64,000 nucleotides of DNA from Rhodobacteraceae bacterium 63075 (GTDB taxonomy: Bacteria; Pseudomonadota; Alphaproteobacteria; Rhodobacterales; Rhodobacteraceae). The notes under the pieces were generated by a model. The model was not told the origin of the DNA. It did no database searches and worked only from the letters and a program-made list of their open reading frames with translations. Positions 17,295 to 27,180 of this stretch are shown piece by piece. The stretch is taken from positions 1 through 64,000 of the forward strand of contig QVMW01000001.1 of the NCBI GenBank assembly GCA_003417655.1, in the 5' to 3' direction. How positions within the stretch are numbered: position 1 is the stretch's first letter; each line of letters opens with the position of its first letter. Position numbers and translations under genes: made by a program.

Positions 17295-20195
17295 ATGGCA
17301 TATCAGGCACGCGGGCGTGACCCGCTTCTTGACAGCAACATGGCCCAGGCCATCGAGAAACGCGGCAAGGAACTGATCGGCATCGCGCTGATCCTCGTCT
17401 CGCTGGCCGCGGCCGCCATGATCTGGTCCTACAACCCGAATGACCCTTCCTGGCTTTCGGCCACGGATGCGCCGGTGCAGAACTGGATGGGCGGGCTCGG
17501 TGCTGCTATCGCCGCGCCGCTCTTCATGATCGTCGGCTGGGGCAGCTGGGGCATTGCCGTTGCCCTGCTCGGCTGGGGCCTGCGCTTTGCCTTCCACATC
17601 GGTCCCGAGCGCGCGCTGGGCCGCGTCATCTTCGCGCCGATATGGATCGCCCTTGTGTCCGTCTATGCCTCCACGCTCGTGCCTGGCGCAAGCTGGGGCC
17701 ACTCCTTCGGACTTGGCGGCCTGTTCGGCGACACCGTCCTGGGCAGCCTCCTCGGCCTGCTGCCCGTCGGCGCCACCCTCGGCCTCAAGATTCTCTCCAT
17801 CGCGCTCGGCCTCGGTGTCGTGGCATTCGGTGCCTTCATCCTCGGCTTCACGCGCCCCGAACTGCGCTATATCGCGCGCTTCCTGATGATCGGCACGATC
17901 ATGCTCTATGCCGGCCTCATGAGCCTTCTGGGGCGCACGGCCTCCGGCGCTGTCTCCGCCGCCCAGACCATGCAGGAGCGCAACCGTGCCCGCCGCCAGC
18001 AACGCGCACGCGAGCGCGCCGAAGCCGCCGAATGGGTCGCGCTTCAGGACTCCCAGGCCATCGAAACAAACAGCGCGGCGCATGGTCACGGAGATGGGCA
18101 AGCGCACCATCAGGAGCCGCGAATCGCGGCCGCGCCGGAGGAAAAGACCGGCCTGCTCGCGCGCATGCCAAGCCTCGTGCGGCGGCCCGAGCCGGAGCTC
18201 GAACCGGAGCTTGTTGAAACAACGCCCCAGTATGCCGATGGCGAAGAGCCAGCGGCCCCCACCGATGACCATATCAAGGCCAAGATCGCCGATGTCATCA
18301 AATCCCGCGTGCGCTCCAACCCGTCTGTCCGGTCCGAAAGCGTTGCCCCGCTCACGAAAGGCCGTGGGCGCGGCCCCGATCCGCTCGTGCTCAATGCCAA
18401 CCCCACCGCTCACGAACTCCCGCCGGAGCCGCCCCTCACAGGGGACATTGGCCTGCCGCCCGAACCCCCGCTCACAATGGACCATGCCGAGGCCGAAGAC
18501 GAGAGCGTGATCGAGAGCGCCCTGCCGCTGCAAGAAACGGTCGCGCCTCAGCCCACGCCGATCCCGCCAGCCCCTGCGTCAGCCAGGAAGGTTGTCCAGC
18601 ATCAGCCGAAGAAGCCCGCGCAGCCTTCCGAGCGCGCCAAGGCCGAGGCGCAGCCAGCGCTGCAATTCGAGGACAGGCGTGTCGAATACGAGCTTCCGCC
18701 TCTGAACCTTCTCAGCGACCCGGTGAAGATTGAGCGTCATCACCTCTCCGACGAGGCGCTCGAAGAGAACGCGCGCATGCTCGAGACCGTGCTCGACGAC
18801 TACGGCGTCAAGGGCGATATCGTGTCGGTCCGTCCCGGCCCCGTCGTGACGATGTACGAGCTTGAACCGGCCCCCGGCCTGAAGGCCAGCCGCGTCATCG
18901 GCCTGGCCGACGATATCGCGCGCTCCATGTCGGCTCTCGCAGCCCGTGTCAGCACGGTTCCCGGACGTTCAGTCATCGGGATTGAACTGCCCAACGACAA
19001 CCGCGAGATGGTGAACTTCCGCGAGATCCTTTCTGGCCGTGACTACGGCGACGGCAAGCACAAGCTGCCGCTCGCCCTCGGCAAGGATATCGGCGGCGAT
19101 CCGATCGTTGCGAACCTCGCCAAGATGCCCCACCTGCTCATCGCCGGCACAACGGGCTCAGGCAAATCCGTGGCGATCAACACCATGATCCTGTCACTCC
19201 TCTACAAGCTTTCGCCCGACGAGCTGCGCATGGTGATGATCGACCCGAAGATGCTCGAACTTTCCGTCTATGACGGCATCCCGCATCTGCTCTCCCCCGT
19301 CGTGACAGACCCGAAAAAGGCGGTTGTCGCACTCAAATGGGTCGTCGCCGAGATGGAAGAGCGCTATCGCAAGATGTCCAAGATGGGCGTGCGCAACATC
19401 GACGGCTACAACAGCCGCGTTGCCGACGCCCTGGCCAAGGGCGAGACATTCGACCGCACGGTCCAGACCGGCTTCGACGACGACACCGGCGAGCCCGTCT
19501 TCGAGACCGAGGAGATCACGCCCGAGAAGATGCCCTATATCGTCGTCATCGTCGACGAGATGGCCGACCTGATGATGGTCGCCGGCAAGGAGATCGAAGC
19601 CTGCATCCAGCGCCTCGCGCAGATGGCCCGCGCCTCCGGCATTCACCTCATTATGGCCACGCAGCGCCCCTCCGTCGATGTCATCACCGGCACGATCAAG
19701 GCCAACTTCCCCACAAGGATCAGCTTCCAGGTCACCTCGAAGATCGACAGCCGCACCATTCTGGGCGAGATGGGCGCAGAGCAGCTTCTGGGCATGGGCG
19801 ACATGCTCTACATGGCCGGCGGCGCGAAGATCACCCGCTGTCACGGCCCCTTCGTCTCCGACGAGGAAGTCGAGGAGATCGTCAATCACCTCAAGGCCTT
19901 CGGCCCGCCGGAATATGTCTCCGGCGTGGTGCAGGGCCCCGAAGACGAGAAGGCCGACAGTATCGACGCCGTGCTCGGCCTCGGCGGCAATACCGACGGC
20001 GAAGATGCGCTTTATGACCAGGCCGTCGCCGTCGTCATCAAGGATCGCAAATGCTCGACCTCCTACATCCAGCGCAAGCTCTCCGTCGGCTACAACAAGG
20101 CCGCCAAGCTCGTGGAGCAAATGGAGGAAGAGGGCCTCATTTCGGCGGCCAACCACGTCGGCAAACGCGAGATTCTCGTGCCGGAACAGCAATAA
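17295..20195 (+). CDS. ftsK: DNA translocase FtsK
   Basis: The 966-residue protein has four or five N-terminal membrane helices (about 30-210), a long Pro/Glu-rich linker (about 220-470), and the motor. In the motor, the beta-domain segment ITMY-like [17 protein letters not shown] leads to Walker A GTTGSGKS near 617-624, Walker [13 protein letters not shown], and [20 protein letters not shown]. The C-terminal gamma winged helix ([24 protein letters not shown]) reads KOPS. It pumps DNA at the septum to resolve chromosome dimers. The linker is shorter than in E. coli FtsK. Confidence 0.97.
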   Translation: MAYQARGRDPLLDSNMAQAIEKRGKELIGIALILVSLAAAAMIWSYNPNDPSWLSATDAPVQNWMGGLGAAIAAPLFMIVGWGSWGIAVALLGWGLRFAFHIGPERALGRVIFAPIWIALVSVYASTLVPGASWGHSFGLGGLFGDTVLGSLLGLLPVGATLGLKILSIALGLGVVAFGAFILGFTRPELRYIARFLMIGTIMLYAGLMSLLGRTASGAVSAAQTMQERNRARRQQRARERAEAAEWVALQDSQAIETNSAAHGHGDGQAHHQEPRIAAAPEEKTGLLARMPSLVRRPEPELEPELVETTPQYADGEEPAAPTDDHIKAKIADVIKSRVRSNPSVRSESVAPLTKGRGRGPDPLVLNANPTAHELPPEPPLTGDIGLPPEPPLTMDHAEAEDESVIESALPLQETVAPQPTPIPPAPASARKVVQHQPKKPAQPSERAKAEAQPALQFEDRRVEYELPPLNLLSDPVKIERHHLSDEALEENARMLETVLDDYGVKGDIVSVRPGPVVTMYELEPAPGLKASRVIGLADDIARSMSALAARVSTVPGRSVIGIELPNDNREMVNFREILSGRDYGDGKHKLPLALGKDIGGDPIVANLAKMPHLLIAGTTGSGKSVAINTMILSLLYKLSPDELRMVMIDPKMLELSVYDGIPHLLSPVVTDPKKAVVALKWVVAEMEERYRKMSKMGVRNIDGYNSRVADALAKGETFDRTVQTGFDDDTGEPVFETEEITPEKMPYIVVIVDEMADLMMVAGKEIEACIQRLAQMARASGIHLIMATQRPSVDVITGTIKANFPTRISFQVTSKIDSRTILGEMGAEQLLGMGDMLYMAGGAKITRCHGPFVSDEEVEEIVNHLKAFGPPEYVSGVVQGPEDEKADSIDAVLGLGGNTDGEDALYDQAVAVVIKDRKCSTSYIQRKLSVGYNKAAKLVEQMEEEGLISAANHVGKREILVPEQQ

Positions 20196-20209
20196 GCGGT
20201 ATCCCGCAC

Positions 20210-20251
20210 AAGCAAGGCTGGTTGATATCGCATATCAGCCTGCCTTTGCTT
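20210..20251 (+). terminator. Extended hairpin after ftsK
   Basis: An imperfect 42-bp hairpin in which AAGCAAGGC pairs with GCCTTTGCTT and an inner GATAT/ATATC closes the top. There is no long T-run, so it may be a partial terminator or RNA-stabilising stem between ftsK and lolA. Confidence 0.5.
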
Positions 20252-20306
20252 ATCTAGATTGCTGACATCCTGGGCAATTATTCCCGCGACACGTTAGGTA
20301 AAGCCC

Positions 20307-20912
20307 ATGAAGCTCAAACATCTTTTTCTGGCCCCCGTTTTGGCCTTCACCCTGGCGGGCCCCGCCGCCGCCGAAAAGCTCTCGCTCGGGACGATCTCGA
20401 AATATCTGAATAGCCTCGTGACCGCCGAGGGCGCCTTCACCCAGATCAACGATGACGGAACGATCTCGACAGGCAGGATCTACATCAAGCGCCCGGGCAA
20501 GATCCGCTTCGAATATGACCCGCCCGAGGAGACCCTCGTTCTGGCAAGCGCCAACGCGGTGGCGATCTTTGATCCGAAGACGAACCAAGGGCCCGAGACC
20601 TACGCCCTGAACAGGACCCCCCTGTCGATCATCCTCGCGCGCAACGTCGATCTCGGGAAAGCGGGCATGGTCACCGGGCACAATTATGACGGCACTGCAA
20701 CGATCATCACGGCGCAGGACCCCGAACACCCCGAATACGGCAACATACAGCTCAAGTTCACGGGCAATCCCGTCGAGCTGCGCCAATGGGTCATCAACGA
20801 CGACGCAGGCTCATCCACAACCGTGGTTCTCGGCGACATGCAGGAAGGCGTCTCGATCCCGAACCGCCTGTTCGACATCGCGCGCAACACCAGGCAGCGC
20901 GGAGGCCGCTAG
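20307..20912 (+). CDS. lolA: Outer-membrane lipoprotein carrier LolA
   Basis: The 201-residue protein has a cleavable signal peptide (HLFLAPVLAFTLAGPAAA) and a LolA-type fold: LVTAEGAFTQINDDGTISTGRIYIKRPGKIRFEY is the hallmark, followed by paired strands ending in FTGNPVELRQW. It shuttles lipoproteins across the periplasm from the LolCDE transporter to the outer membrane. FtsK followed by lolA is a common gene order in alphaproteobacteria. Several lipoproteins in this window would be its cargo. Confidence 0.9.
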   Translation: MKLKHLFLAPVLAFTLAGPAAAEKLSLGTISKYLNSLVTAEGAFTQINDDGTISTGRIYIKRPGKIRFEYDPPEETLVLASANAVAIFDPKTNQGPETYALNRTPLSIILARNVDLGKAGMVTGHNYDGTATIITAQDPEHPEYGNIQLKFTGNPVELRQWVINDDAGSSTTVVLGDMQEGVSIPNRLFDIARNTRQRGGR

Positions 20913-20913
20913 C

Positions 20914-21504
20914 TCAGCGGAACCGGCGGCAGCCGGCAAGCTGCCGCTTGTACATTTCCGCCCGCTGGTCGACTTCGTCCGCCACGCGCATCAGCCACGC
21001 TTTGCGCCTGTAGGTGCCGCGCGCAAAGCCCGTATGCCCGTCATGATAGGCGAGATACTGGTTGCGCGTGTCCGACAGGCTGATGCCGTTCCGCTCACGC
21101 GTGATATTCATGTAATAGCCCATGAAATCGGAGGCATCGCGAATCCGGTTGCGCTTGGCCCGCGGCCTGCCTTCCCGGCGCTTGTATTCGTCCCAGGTGC
21201 CATCAAGCGCTTGCGAATAGCCATAGGCGCTCGACTGTCGGCCCATCGGGATCACCCCCAGCGCATAGCGAAACGGCGTGCGCGCATCGGACTTGAACTT
21301 GCTCTCCTGGTAAATGGTTGCCATCTGCACATGCACCGGCACACCCCATTTGCGTTCCGCGGACTTGAAGGCACGGTAATAGGTCGGGCGCTCCTTGAGA
21401 ATTGCACAAGCATTGTCGAGCTCGCTCGGCGCGCTCGTCCCTCTCCCGCCGCCACAGGCCGCGAGGCTCGCCACAATCATCAACGCGCAAAGGATCCTGC
21501 TCAT
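20914..21504 (-). CDS. Lytic transglycosylase-like lipoprotein (SLT domain)
   Basis: The 196-residue product starts with a lipoprotein signal (LCALMIVASLAACGGG, Cys at about 17). The SLT-like domain includes VPVHVQMATIYQESKF with the catalytic Glu, SSAYGYSQALDGTWDEYK, and ISLSDTRNQYLAYHDG. It should cleave the glycan strand of peptidoglycan at the outer-membrane inner face. It is convergent with lolA (1 bp between stops). Confidence 0.87.
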   Translation of the reverse strand: MSRILCALMIVASLAACGGGRGTSAPSELDNACAILKERPTYYRAFKSAERKWGVPVHVQMATIYQESKFKSDARTPFRYALGVIPMGRQSSAYGYSQALDGTWDEYKRREGRPRAKRNRIRDASDFMGYYMNITRERNGISLSDTRNQYLAYHDGHTGFARGTYRRKAWLMRVADEVDQRAEMYKRQLAGCRRFR

Positions 21505-21725
21505 CTGCCCCTCGCTTTTGTTATTCGTTTTCCGAGGATTCTAACTGTTTTCGCCCCAATCCGAAATCACTTTTCCGCGCGCGCGAGCAAAAAGCCGCGC
21601 GAAACCTCCCTGACCTGTTTGACAAACTGTTGGCCCCTGCTTCACAGAGTGTTTCCATGAAGACTCAGCTCGGAAATGGACATTCGAGCCCGAAAAAAGC
21701 TATGATCTCCGCATAGGGGCTGATT

Positions 21726-22058
21726 ATGAACATGATAAGACAACGCGCGAAATACCACCTCGGCCAAGTGGTCCGTCACAAGAAACATCCGTTTCGTGGC
21801 GTCGTGTTCGATGTCGACCCCGAGTTCTCCAATACCGAGGAATGGTATGAAGCCATTCCCGAGGACAGCCGCCCGACGAAGGAACAGCCGTTCTACCACC
21901 TGCTCGCCGAGAATGATCAGAGCTACTACGTGGCCTATGTCTCCGAGCAGAACCTCGTCGCCGACTATTCCGGCGAGCCGGTGGATCATCCGGACATCCC
22001 CGATCTCTTCGGACCCTTCCAGGACGGGCACTACCCGCTGCACTTCCAGCTCAACTGA
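21726..22058 (+). CDS. hspQ: Heat-shock protein HspQ
   Basis: The 110-residue protein carries the HspQ/hemimethylated-DNA-binding YccV-like domain: AKYHLGQVVRHKKHPFRGVVFDVDPEF, then NDQSYYVAYVSEQNLV and the terminal DLFGPFQDGHYPLHFQLN. In E. coli HspQ is a specificity factor for Lon and destabilises mutant DnaA. Its upstream region contains TTGACA at 21619-21624 but no convincing -10, so heat-shock control cannot be confirmed. Confidence 0.93.
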   Translation: MNMIRQRAKYHLGQVVRHKKHPFRGVVFDVDPEFSNTEEWYEAIPEDSRPTKEQPFYHLLAENDQSYYVAYVSEQNLVADYSGEPVDHPDIPDLFGPFQDGHYPLHFQLN

Positions 22059-22093
22059 ACGCCGGGCGCCTCGTATCAGCCTTTCCTCTTTCC

Positions 22094-22220
22094 GAAAATA
22101 TCCCACCGCTCGCGCGCCGCTTCGCGGCACGCTGCCGGTCTCGCGGTCGTCTGCGGCGACGCGCTTGGGGGGTCTGGGGGCAAAGCCCCCAGCCGGTCGC
22201 GTTTTCGCAAAGCGAAAACG
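22094..22220. repeat. Intergenic repeat element, copy A
   Basis: This 127-bp non-coding element fills the gap between converging hspQ and rhodanese genes. From GAAAATATCCCACCGCTCGC to CAGCCGGTCG it is almost identical to the reverse complement of 27021-27148. It contains three nested hairpins, one of them a C5-G5 stem (GGGGGC with GCCCCC) and a terminal GCGTTTTCGC/GCGAAAACGC stem. Confidence 0.85.
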
Positions 22221-22229
22221 CGAAACCTG

Positions 22230-22610
22230 CTATTCAACAGGCCGCCCTTCCTCTTTCCAGGCCTTGAAGCCGCCGCCCATCTCGGCCACGTCCGCCGCGC
22301 CCATGTCCTGAAGCGCCTTCGCCGCCAGGGCCGACCTCATGGCCCCCGCGCAGAAGAGGATCATCTTCTTGTCGGTCGCGAAGGCCTCCTTGTGATAGGG
22401 GCTCGCCGGGTCGAACCAGAATTCCAGCATGCCCCGCGGTGCATGAAGCGCGCCGGGAAAGCGGCCCTCCCGCTCCAGCTCTCTCGGGTCGCGAATGTCG
22501 ATCACGAGCGCCTCACCCCCCTCTGCCAGCCGCCAGACCTCGTCGCGGCTGAGCGTTTCGATTTCTGCCTTGGCCTCCGCGACCATCTCTTCCACGGGTT
22601 TGATCGCCAT
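22230..22610 (-). CDS. Rhodanese-domain protein
   Basis: This 126-residue single-domain rhodanese has the CH2A-type VIDIRDPRELEREGRFPGALH and the active-site loop FCAGAMRS with Cys87. It probably transfers sulfane sulfur or acts as a persulfide carrier in the cytoplasm. It follows the gamma-glutamyltransferase gene after 4 bp on the same strand, so the two are likely co-transcribed; a link through glutathione-derived sulfur is possible but only inference. Confidence 0.9.
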   Translation of the reverse strand: MAIKPVEEMVAEAKAEIETLSRDEVWRLAEGGEALVIDIRDPRELEREGRFPGALHAPRGMLEFWFDPASPYHKEAFATDKKMILFCAGAMRSALAAKALQDMGAADVAEMGGGFKAWKEEGRPVE

Positions 22611-22614
22611 ATCT

Positions 22615-24192
22615 TCAGTATCCTATCGCTGCACCGTCCTTGCGGGGGTCCGACGCGCCTTCCAGAACGCCGTTCTCCCTGATTTTGATGGCCTGTGCCC
22701 CACCGAGCGGCCCCTCGGGCACGCTCACCGCGTGGCCCATCTCCGAAAGCTCCACGCGCACGGCCTCGCCATAGCCCTTCTCCACTTTCAGCACCCCAGC
22801 ATCCGTAAAACAGCGCGGCGCGTCGATCGCTGCCTGCGCATCCATGCCATAGTCGAGCATGTTGGTGACGAAGCGCGCATGCCCGCAGGGCTGATAGGGC
22901 CCGCCCATCACGCCGAAGGGCATGACAGCGCGCCCACCCTCGGCCAGCATCCCGGGGATGATCGTATGCATCGGGCGCTTGCCCGCGCCATATTCGTTCG
23001 GGTGTCCCTCCTCCAGCGTGAAGCCTGCACCGCGGTTTTGCAGCAGGATGCCGAACGTCTCGCTGGCGATCCCCGAGCCGAAGCCGTGGAAGATCGAATA
23101 GATGAAACTGACGGCCATGCGGTCCTTGTCGACAACGGTGAGATAGACCGTGTCCTTGTGCACCGCCTCGCTGAGCTTTGCCGGGGCTGACATGGCCTTC
23201 TTCGGGTCGATCAGTGCTGCGAGCTTCCCGGCCGTCTCCATGCTGAGCATATGCTCCAGGCGGCGCGTGGCGTCCGGGTCCGCGATGAAGCGGTTGCGCG
23301 CGTCATAGGCCAGCTTCGTCGCCTCCGCCTCCAGATGCGCGCGCGCCGCGCCGAGCGGGTTGAGGCTGGCCAGGTCGAACTGGCTCAGGATGTTGAGCAT
23401 GAGGTTCGCCGTCGCGCCCTGCCCGTTCGGCGGATGCTCCAGCAGATCAAGGCCCTTGTAGCCGCTCCCCACTGGATCGGTATAGAAACTCTCGGCTGCG
23501 GCGAAGTCGCTCAGCTCGTGAACACCGCCCATTTCCTTCAGCACAGAGACCATGTCCTCTGCCACCTCGCCCTCGTAGAACCCCTTGCGCCCCTCCCGCG
23601 CGATGCGCCGCAGCGCCTCGGCCTGGGCGGGCGAGCGGAACATCTGACCCAGCTGAGCGGGCTTTCCGCCAATCAGGTAATGCGTCTTGGCGTGGCCCTG
23701 AAGGGCTTTGCCGGCGTCCGGCCAGTCGAAAGCGACGCGCGGCGCTACCGGTACGCCCACCTCGGCATAGTGGATGGCAGGTGCGAGCAGGGCATCGAGC
23801 CCGAGCTTGCCATGGTCTTCCGAAAGACGGCAAAACGCGTCAATGGCCGTCGGGATGGTGACCGACTCCGGCCCGCGCAGCGGCACGCTTTTCTCGCCGC
23901 GCGCACGCAGCGCCTCGGCGTCCGCCGCCGCCGGAGCACGGCCGGAGCCGTTCAGCGCCTTGATCTCTCCGCCCTCCTTCGTCTGGAACAGCACGAAACA
24001 ATCACCGCCGATACCCGTCATCTGCGGCTCGCAAATCCCCAGCAGAACGGCCCCCGCGATGGCGGCGTCCATCGCGTTGCCGCCACGCTTGAGAATGTCG
24101 ACAGCCGCGTTCGCGGCGAGTGGATGCGACGTGGCGCAGATCCCGTTGGTGGCCAATACCGGCGAACGGCCTGGAAAGTGAAAATCGCGCAT
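22615..24192 (-). CDS. ggt: Gamma-glutamyltransferase family protein
   Basis: The 525-residue Ntn-hydrolase precursor has a large subunit beginning GICATSHPLAANAAVDILKRGGNAMDAA and a small subunit that starts at the self-cleavage nucleophile Thr348 (HKDTVYLTVVD), followed by FIYSIFHGFGSGI and MGGPYQPCGHARFVTNMLDYGMD. There is no signal peptide, so it may be cytoplasmic, unlike E. coli Ggt. HKDTVYLTVVD is the variant frequent in bacterial acylase-like members, so the substrate could be gamma-glutamyl compounds or another amide. It is co-directional with the rhodanese. Confidence 0.88.
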   Translation of the reverse strand: MRDFHFPGRSPVLATNGICATSHPLAANAAVDILKRGGNAMDAAIAGAVLLGICEPQMTGIGGDCFVLFQTKEGGEIKALNGSGRAPAAADAEALRARGEKSVPLRGPESVTIPTAIDAFCRLSEDHGKLGLDALLAPAIHYAEVGVPVAPRVAFDWPDAGKALQGHAKTHYLIGGKPAQLGQMFRSPAQAEALRRIAREGRKGFYEGEVAEDMVSVLKEMGGVHELSDFAAAESFYTDPVGSGYKGLDLLEHPPNGQGATANLMLNILSQFDLASLNPLGAARAHLEAEATKLAYDARNRFIADPDATRRLEHMLSMETAGKLAALIDPKKAMSAPAKLSEAVHKDTVYLTVVDKDRMAVSFIYSIFHGFGSGIASETFGILLQNRGAGFTLEEGHPNEYGAGKRPMHTIIPGMLAEGGRAVMPFGVMGGPYQPCGHARFVTNMLDYGMDAQAAIDAPRCFTDAGVLKVEKGYGEAVRVELSEMGHAVSVPEGPLGGAQAIKIRENGVLEGASDPRKDGAAIGY

Positions 24193-24418
24193 GCCCTTGT
24201 CTCCCTGAAACCGAGTTCAGACCAGACTAGGCAGAACTCGCAGGAATGCCAATGCAGCGGGCCTGACGCGTTGATGGCTCAATTTTAGGGGGGTAGGACC
24301 TCGACGCCGCGCACTGGGTGGGGGCTGTTAACGCACGACGCCGAGGGAAGCTATATGCAGCTACACCGCAAGATATCGCCTTTCATTCTGGCATCCGTTG
24401 GTTGCCATTGGGGCATTT

Positions 24419-24928
24419 TCAAGAAAACACCCTGTCAGAGTTGGGCCCTCCCGCGTCTTGGCAGGGGATCGTCAGGCAAAGTTCATTGACGCCGTCGGCG
24501 CGCTGGTAGGACAAATCAAGGGCAAGGCTGTGAACGAGATGCCAGCCGAAGCCGCCTTCCGGCAGGTCGGCCAGCGAATTGCCCATCGGCGGCAGCCCGC
24601 CCCGGGGCAGGCTCTGCTGGGGCATCTCGGTGCCCCGGTCGCGCACACGAAACCGGACAGCACCCGTCAGGCGCTCGCCCCGCAGCTCGATCGGGCCGGA
24701 CAGATGCGCGCCGTAGGCATGTTCGACGACGTTGTTGAGCACCTCGCCCAGAACCATCTCCGCCGAGCCGATTTCCTCGCGCGTGAGCTCCAGGTCCTCG
24801 AGAGCCCCTGTGATGCGTTTCAACGCGGCCCTGACCGCAGATTCCCCGCTCAGGAACACGAAGGAAAAACTGCGCCCGGCTTCCATATTCATTCCACCCA
24901 ATCTCACATCAGCTGCGAATCGGCTCAC
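24419..24928 (-). CDS. RsbW-like anti-sigma/serine kinase ATPase
   Basis: The 169-residue protein has a GHKL (HATPase) fold: N-box EVLNNVVEHAYG, G1 box VRDRGTEMPQ, and GGFGWHLVHSLALDLSY in the G2 position. It begins at a GTG (24928) with GGAG five bases upstream, 11 bp after the STAS gene stop. Such pairs are partner-switching kinases that phosphorylate the STAS antagonist and may bind a sigma factor. Its phosphatase partner is probably the SpoIIE-type protein at 56.9 kb. Confidence 0.85.
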   Translation of the reverse strand: MSRFAADVRLGGMNMEAGRSFSFVFLSGESAVRAALKRITGALEDLELTREEIGSAEMVLGEVLNNVVEHAYGAHLSGPIELRGERLTGAVRFRVRDRGTEMPQQSLPRGGLPPMGNSLADLPEGGFGWHLVHSLALDLSYQRADGVNELCLTIPCQDAGGPNSDRVFS

Positions 24929-24939
24929 TTTCTCCGGCC

Positions 24940-25284
24940 TCAGCCCGCCCGGTGCAGGGCGAGCGCATCCGCGACATCCGCGTGAATCGTGAAGATCGAG
25001 TCCATTCTCGTCAGGCGGAAGACCTTGTCGACCGTAGGCGTCAGACCGGCCAGGTCGAGCCGCTTGGTGTTGCCCATCAGCTTCATGACCGCCACGATCG
25101 CCCCGAGACCGCTGGAGTCGACGAACTCGACGCGGCTCAGGTCGAGCACAACATGCGCCGCGCCGGAAGCGCCGGCGATCTCGCGCATCGCCTCCTTGAA
25201 TTGCAGGGCCGCAGCCGCATCGATCCGCTCTGCCTCGACCCTGGCAAAGAGCATATCGCTTTGTTCGTCGCAGGTGATATCCAT
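24940..25284 (-). CDS. STAS-domain anti-anti-sigma factor
   Basis: This 114-residue single STAS domain shows AAHVVLDLSRVEFVDSSGLG, with the conserved phosphorylatable Ser pair (DSSGLG), and FRLTRMDSIFTIHADVADAL at the C-terminus. It is the target of RsbW-like kinases and SpoIIE-type phosphatases. ATG 25284 is chosen because it starts the domain; the longer frame runs through the divergent thiolase promoter region. It is first in a two-gene operon with the kinase. Confidence 0.9.
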   Translation of the reverse strand: MDITCDEQSDMLFARVEAERIDAAAALQFKEAMREIAGASGAAHVVLDLSRVEFVDSSGLGAIVAVMKLMGNTKRLDLAGLTPTVDKVFRLTRMDSIFTIHADVADALALHRAG

Positions 25285-25387
25285 ACTTGTCTCCGCTACC
25301 GTAGAAATACGTCTCTTGCGGCCAAGGCTAGACCTCAATCCTTTCGATTCGGTATGCATGTGGAAAATTCCCCAAGGAGGACCCGAC

Positions 25388-26560
25388 ATGAAGAATGTAG
25401 TGATCGCCGGCGCGGCCCGCACGCCCATGGGGGGCTTCCAGGGCGTGTTCGACGGTGTGCCCGCCGCAACGCTCGGCGGCGCCGCCATCCGGGGCGCGCT
25501 CGAGGATGCGCGCGCAAGCACGGTGAGCGAGCTTCTCATGGGCTGCGTCCTGCCCGCCGGCCAGGGGCAGGCCCCCGCGCGCCAGGCCGGCTTCGCCGCA
25601 GGGTTGGGCGAGGATGTCCCCGCCACCACCGTCAACAAGATGTGCGGCTCCGGCATGAAGACCGCCATGATGGGCTTCGACCAGATCGCCCTCGGAACGG
25701 CGGACACGGTGATTGCCGGCGGCATGGAGTCGATGTCAAATGCGCCCTACCTGCTCAAGAAGATGCGCGGCGGCGCGCGGATCGGGCACGGACAGGTGCT
25801 CGACCACATGTTTCTCGACGGGCTGGAAGACGCCTATGACAAGGGCCGCCTGATGGGCACCTTTGCCGAAGATTGCGCCGAGACGTTCCAGTTCACCCGC
25901 GAGGCTCAGGATGACTACGCCATCGGCTCGCTCAATGGCGCGCTCGAAGCCATCTCCTCGGGGGCCTTCGAAGGCGAGGTCGTCCCCGTCACGCTCCAGA
26001 CCCGCAAGGGCGCGATTGAGATCGCCGAAGACGAGCAGCCCGCCAAGGCACGCCCCGAGAAGATCCCCGAGCTGAAACCCGCCTTCCGCGAAGGCGGCAC
26101 GGTGACAGCGGCCAATGCCTCCTCGATCTCCGATGGCGCGGCGGCGCTGGTCCTTGCCTCCGAAGAGGCCGCCGAGGCGCAGGGTCTCAATGCGCGCGCG
26201 CGCATTCTCGGCCATGCTAGTCATGCCCAAGCGCCCGGATGGTTCACCACCGCGCCGGTTCTGGCCGCGCAGAAGCTGCTGGAGCGAATCGGCTGGAGCG
26301 CCGAGGACGTGGACCTGTGGGAAGTGAACGAAGCCTTCGCCGTCGTGCCCATGGCCTTCATGCACGAGATGGGCCTCGACCGGTCGAAGGTGAACGTCAA
26401 TGGCGGCGCCTGTGCGCTCGGACATCCGATCGGCGCCTCGGGCACGCGGATCATCGTCACGCTGCTGAACGCGCTCGAGAAACGCGCCCTCAAGCGCGGT
26501 GTCGCCGCGATCTGCATCGGCGGCGGGGAAGGCACGGCCATCGCGATCGAGCGGGTCTGA
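25388..26560 (+). CDS. Acetyl-CoA C-acyltransferase (thiolase)
   Basis: The 390-residue enzyme has catalytic Cys86 (TVNKMCGSGMK), the His in GACALGHPIGASG (about 346) and Cys376 in AAICIGGGEGTA. VVIAGAARTPMGGFQG is the usual start; AGGAGG precedes ATG 25388. It condenses or cleaves acyl-CoAs; PhaA-type biosynthetic and FadA-type degradative roles cannot be separated by sequence here. Its stop overlaps the next start (TGATG). Confidence 0.9.
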   Translation: MKNVVIAGAARTPMGGFQGVFDGVPAATLGGAAIRGALEDARASTVSELLMGCVLPAGQGQAPARQAGFAAGLGEDVPATTVNKMCGSGMKTAMMGFDQIALGTADTVIAGGMESMSNAPYLLKKMRGGARIGHGQVLDHMFLDGLEDAYDKGRLMGTFAEDCAETFQFTREAQDDYAIGSLNGALEAISSGAFEGEVVPVTLQTRKGAIEIAEDEQPAKARPEKIPELKPAFREGGTVTAANASSISDGAAALVLASEEAAEAQGLNARARILGHASHAQAPGWFTTAPVLAAQKLLERIGWSAEDVDLWEVNEAFAVVPMAFMHEMGLDRSKVNVNGGACALGHPIGASGTRIIVTLLNALEKRALKRGVAAICIGGGEGTAIAIERV

Positions 26561-27012
26561 TGCGGGCGGACTACGCGGCCCTGCGCAAGACCATCGCTGC
26601 TCTTACCGAAGGCGAGACCGATGAAGTCGCCCTGATGGCGACGCTCGCCTGCGAGATTCACCACGCCGATGACCGGTTCGACTGGACGGGGTTCTACCGC
26701 GTCACCGAGCCGGAGCTTCTCAAGATCGGCCCCTATCAAGGCGGCCATGGCTGCCTCGTCATCCCCTTCTCGCGCGGCGTCTGCGGCGCTGCGGCGCGCA
26801 GCGGCGAGGTGCAGCTTGTCGATGATGTGGAGGATTTCCCCGGGCATATCGCCTGCGCGTCCTCGACCCGCTCGGAGCTTGTCCTGCCGGTTTTCGACAG
26901 CGCGGGCGCGGTGATCGCCGTGCTCGACATTGACAGCGATCAGCCAGCCGCCTTTGAAACGGCAGATGCGCAAGCACTCGCGGCGATTCTGGAAGACGTG
27001 TTCGCGCGCTGA
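26560..27012 (+). CDS. Free methionine-(R)-sulfoxide reductase (GAF)
   Basis: This 150-residue GAF-domain protein has the three fRMsr cysteines at the family spacing (Cys65 in GHGCLVIPF, Cys75 in RGVCGAAA, Cys99 in GHIACAS). WTGFYRVTEPELLKIGPYQG is also diagnostic. It reduces free Met-R-sulfoxide in the cytoplasm with thioredoxin as donor, complementing the MsrA at 49.4 kb. It overlaps the thiolase by one base, although their functions are unrelated. Confidence 0.92.
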   Translation: MRADYAALRKTIAALTEGETDEVALMATLACEIHHADDRFDWTGFYRVTEPELLKIGPYQGGHGCLVIPFSRGVCGAAARSGEVQLVDDVEDFPGHIACASSTRSELVLPVFDSAGAVIAVLDIDSDQPAAFETADAQALAAILEDVFAR

Positions 27013-27020
27013 CCCTGTTT

Positions 27021-27148
27021 CGAATTTTGCTTTGCAAAATCCGACCGGCTGGGGGCGCTGCCCCCAGACCCCCCAAGCGCGTCGCCGCAGGCGACCGCGA
27101 GACCGGCAGCGTGCCGCGAAGCGGCGCGCGAGCGGTGGGATATTTTCA
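27021..27148. repeat. Intergenic repeat element, copy B (inverted)
   Basis: The reverse complement matches copy A (22094-22220) with only a few differences over about 110 bp, including the GGGGGCGCTGCCCCC stem and the TTGC/GCAA hairpin (CGAATTTTGCTTTGCAAAAT). It begins 9 bp after the stop of the fRMsr gene. Between the two copies lie about 4.8 kb, from the rhodanese gene to the fRMsr gene. Confidence 0.85.
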
Positions 27149-27180
27149 GCAAGAAAAAGGAATGGTGAAAATATCCTTTG

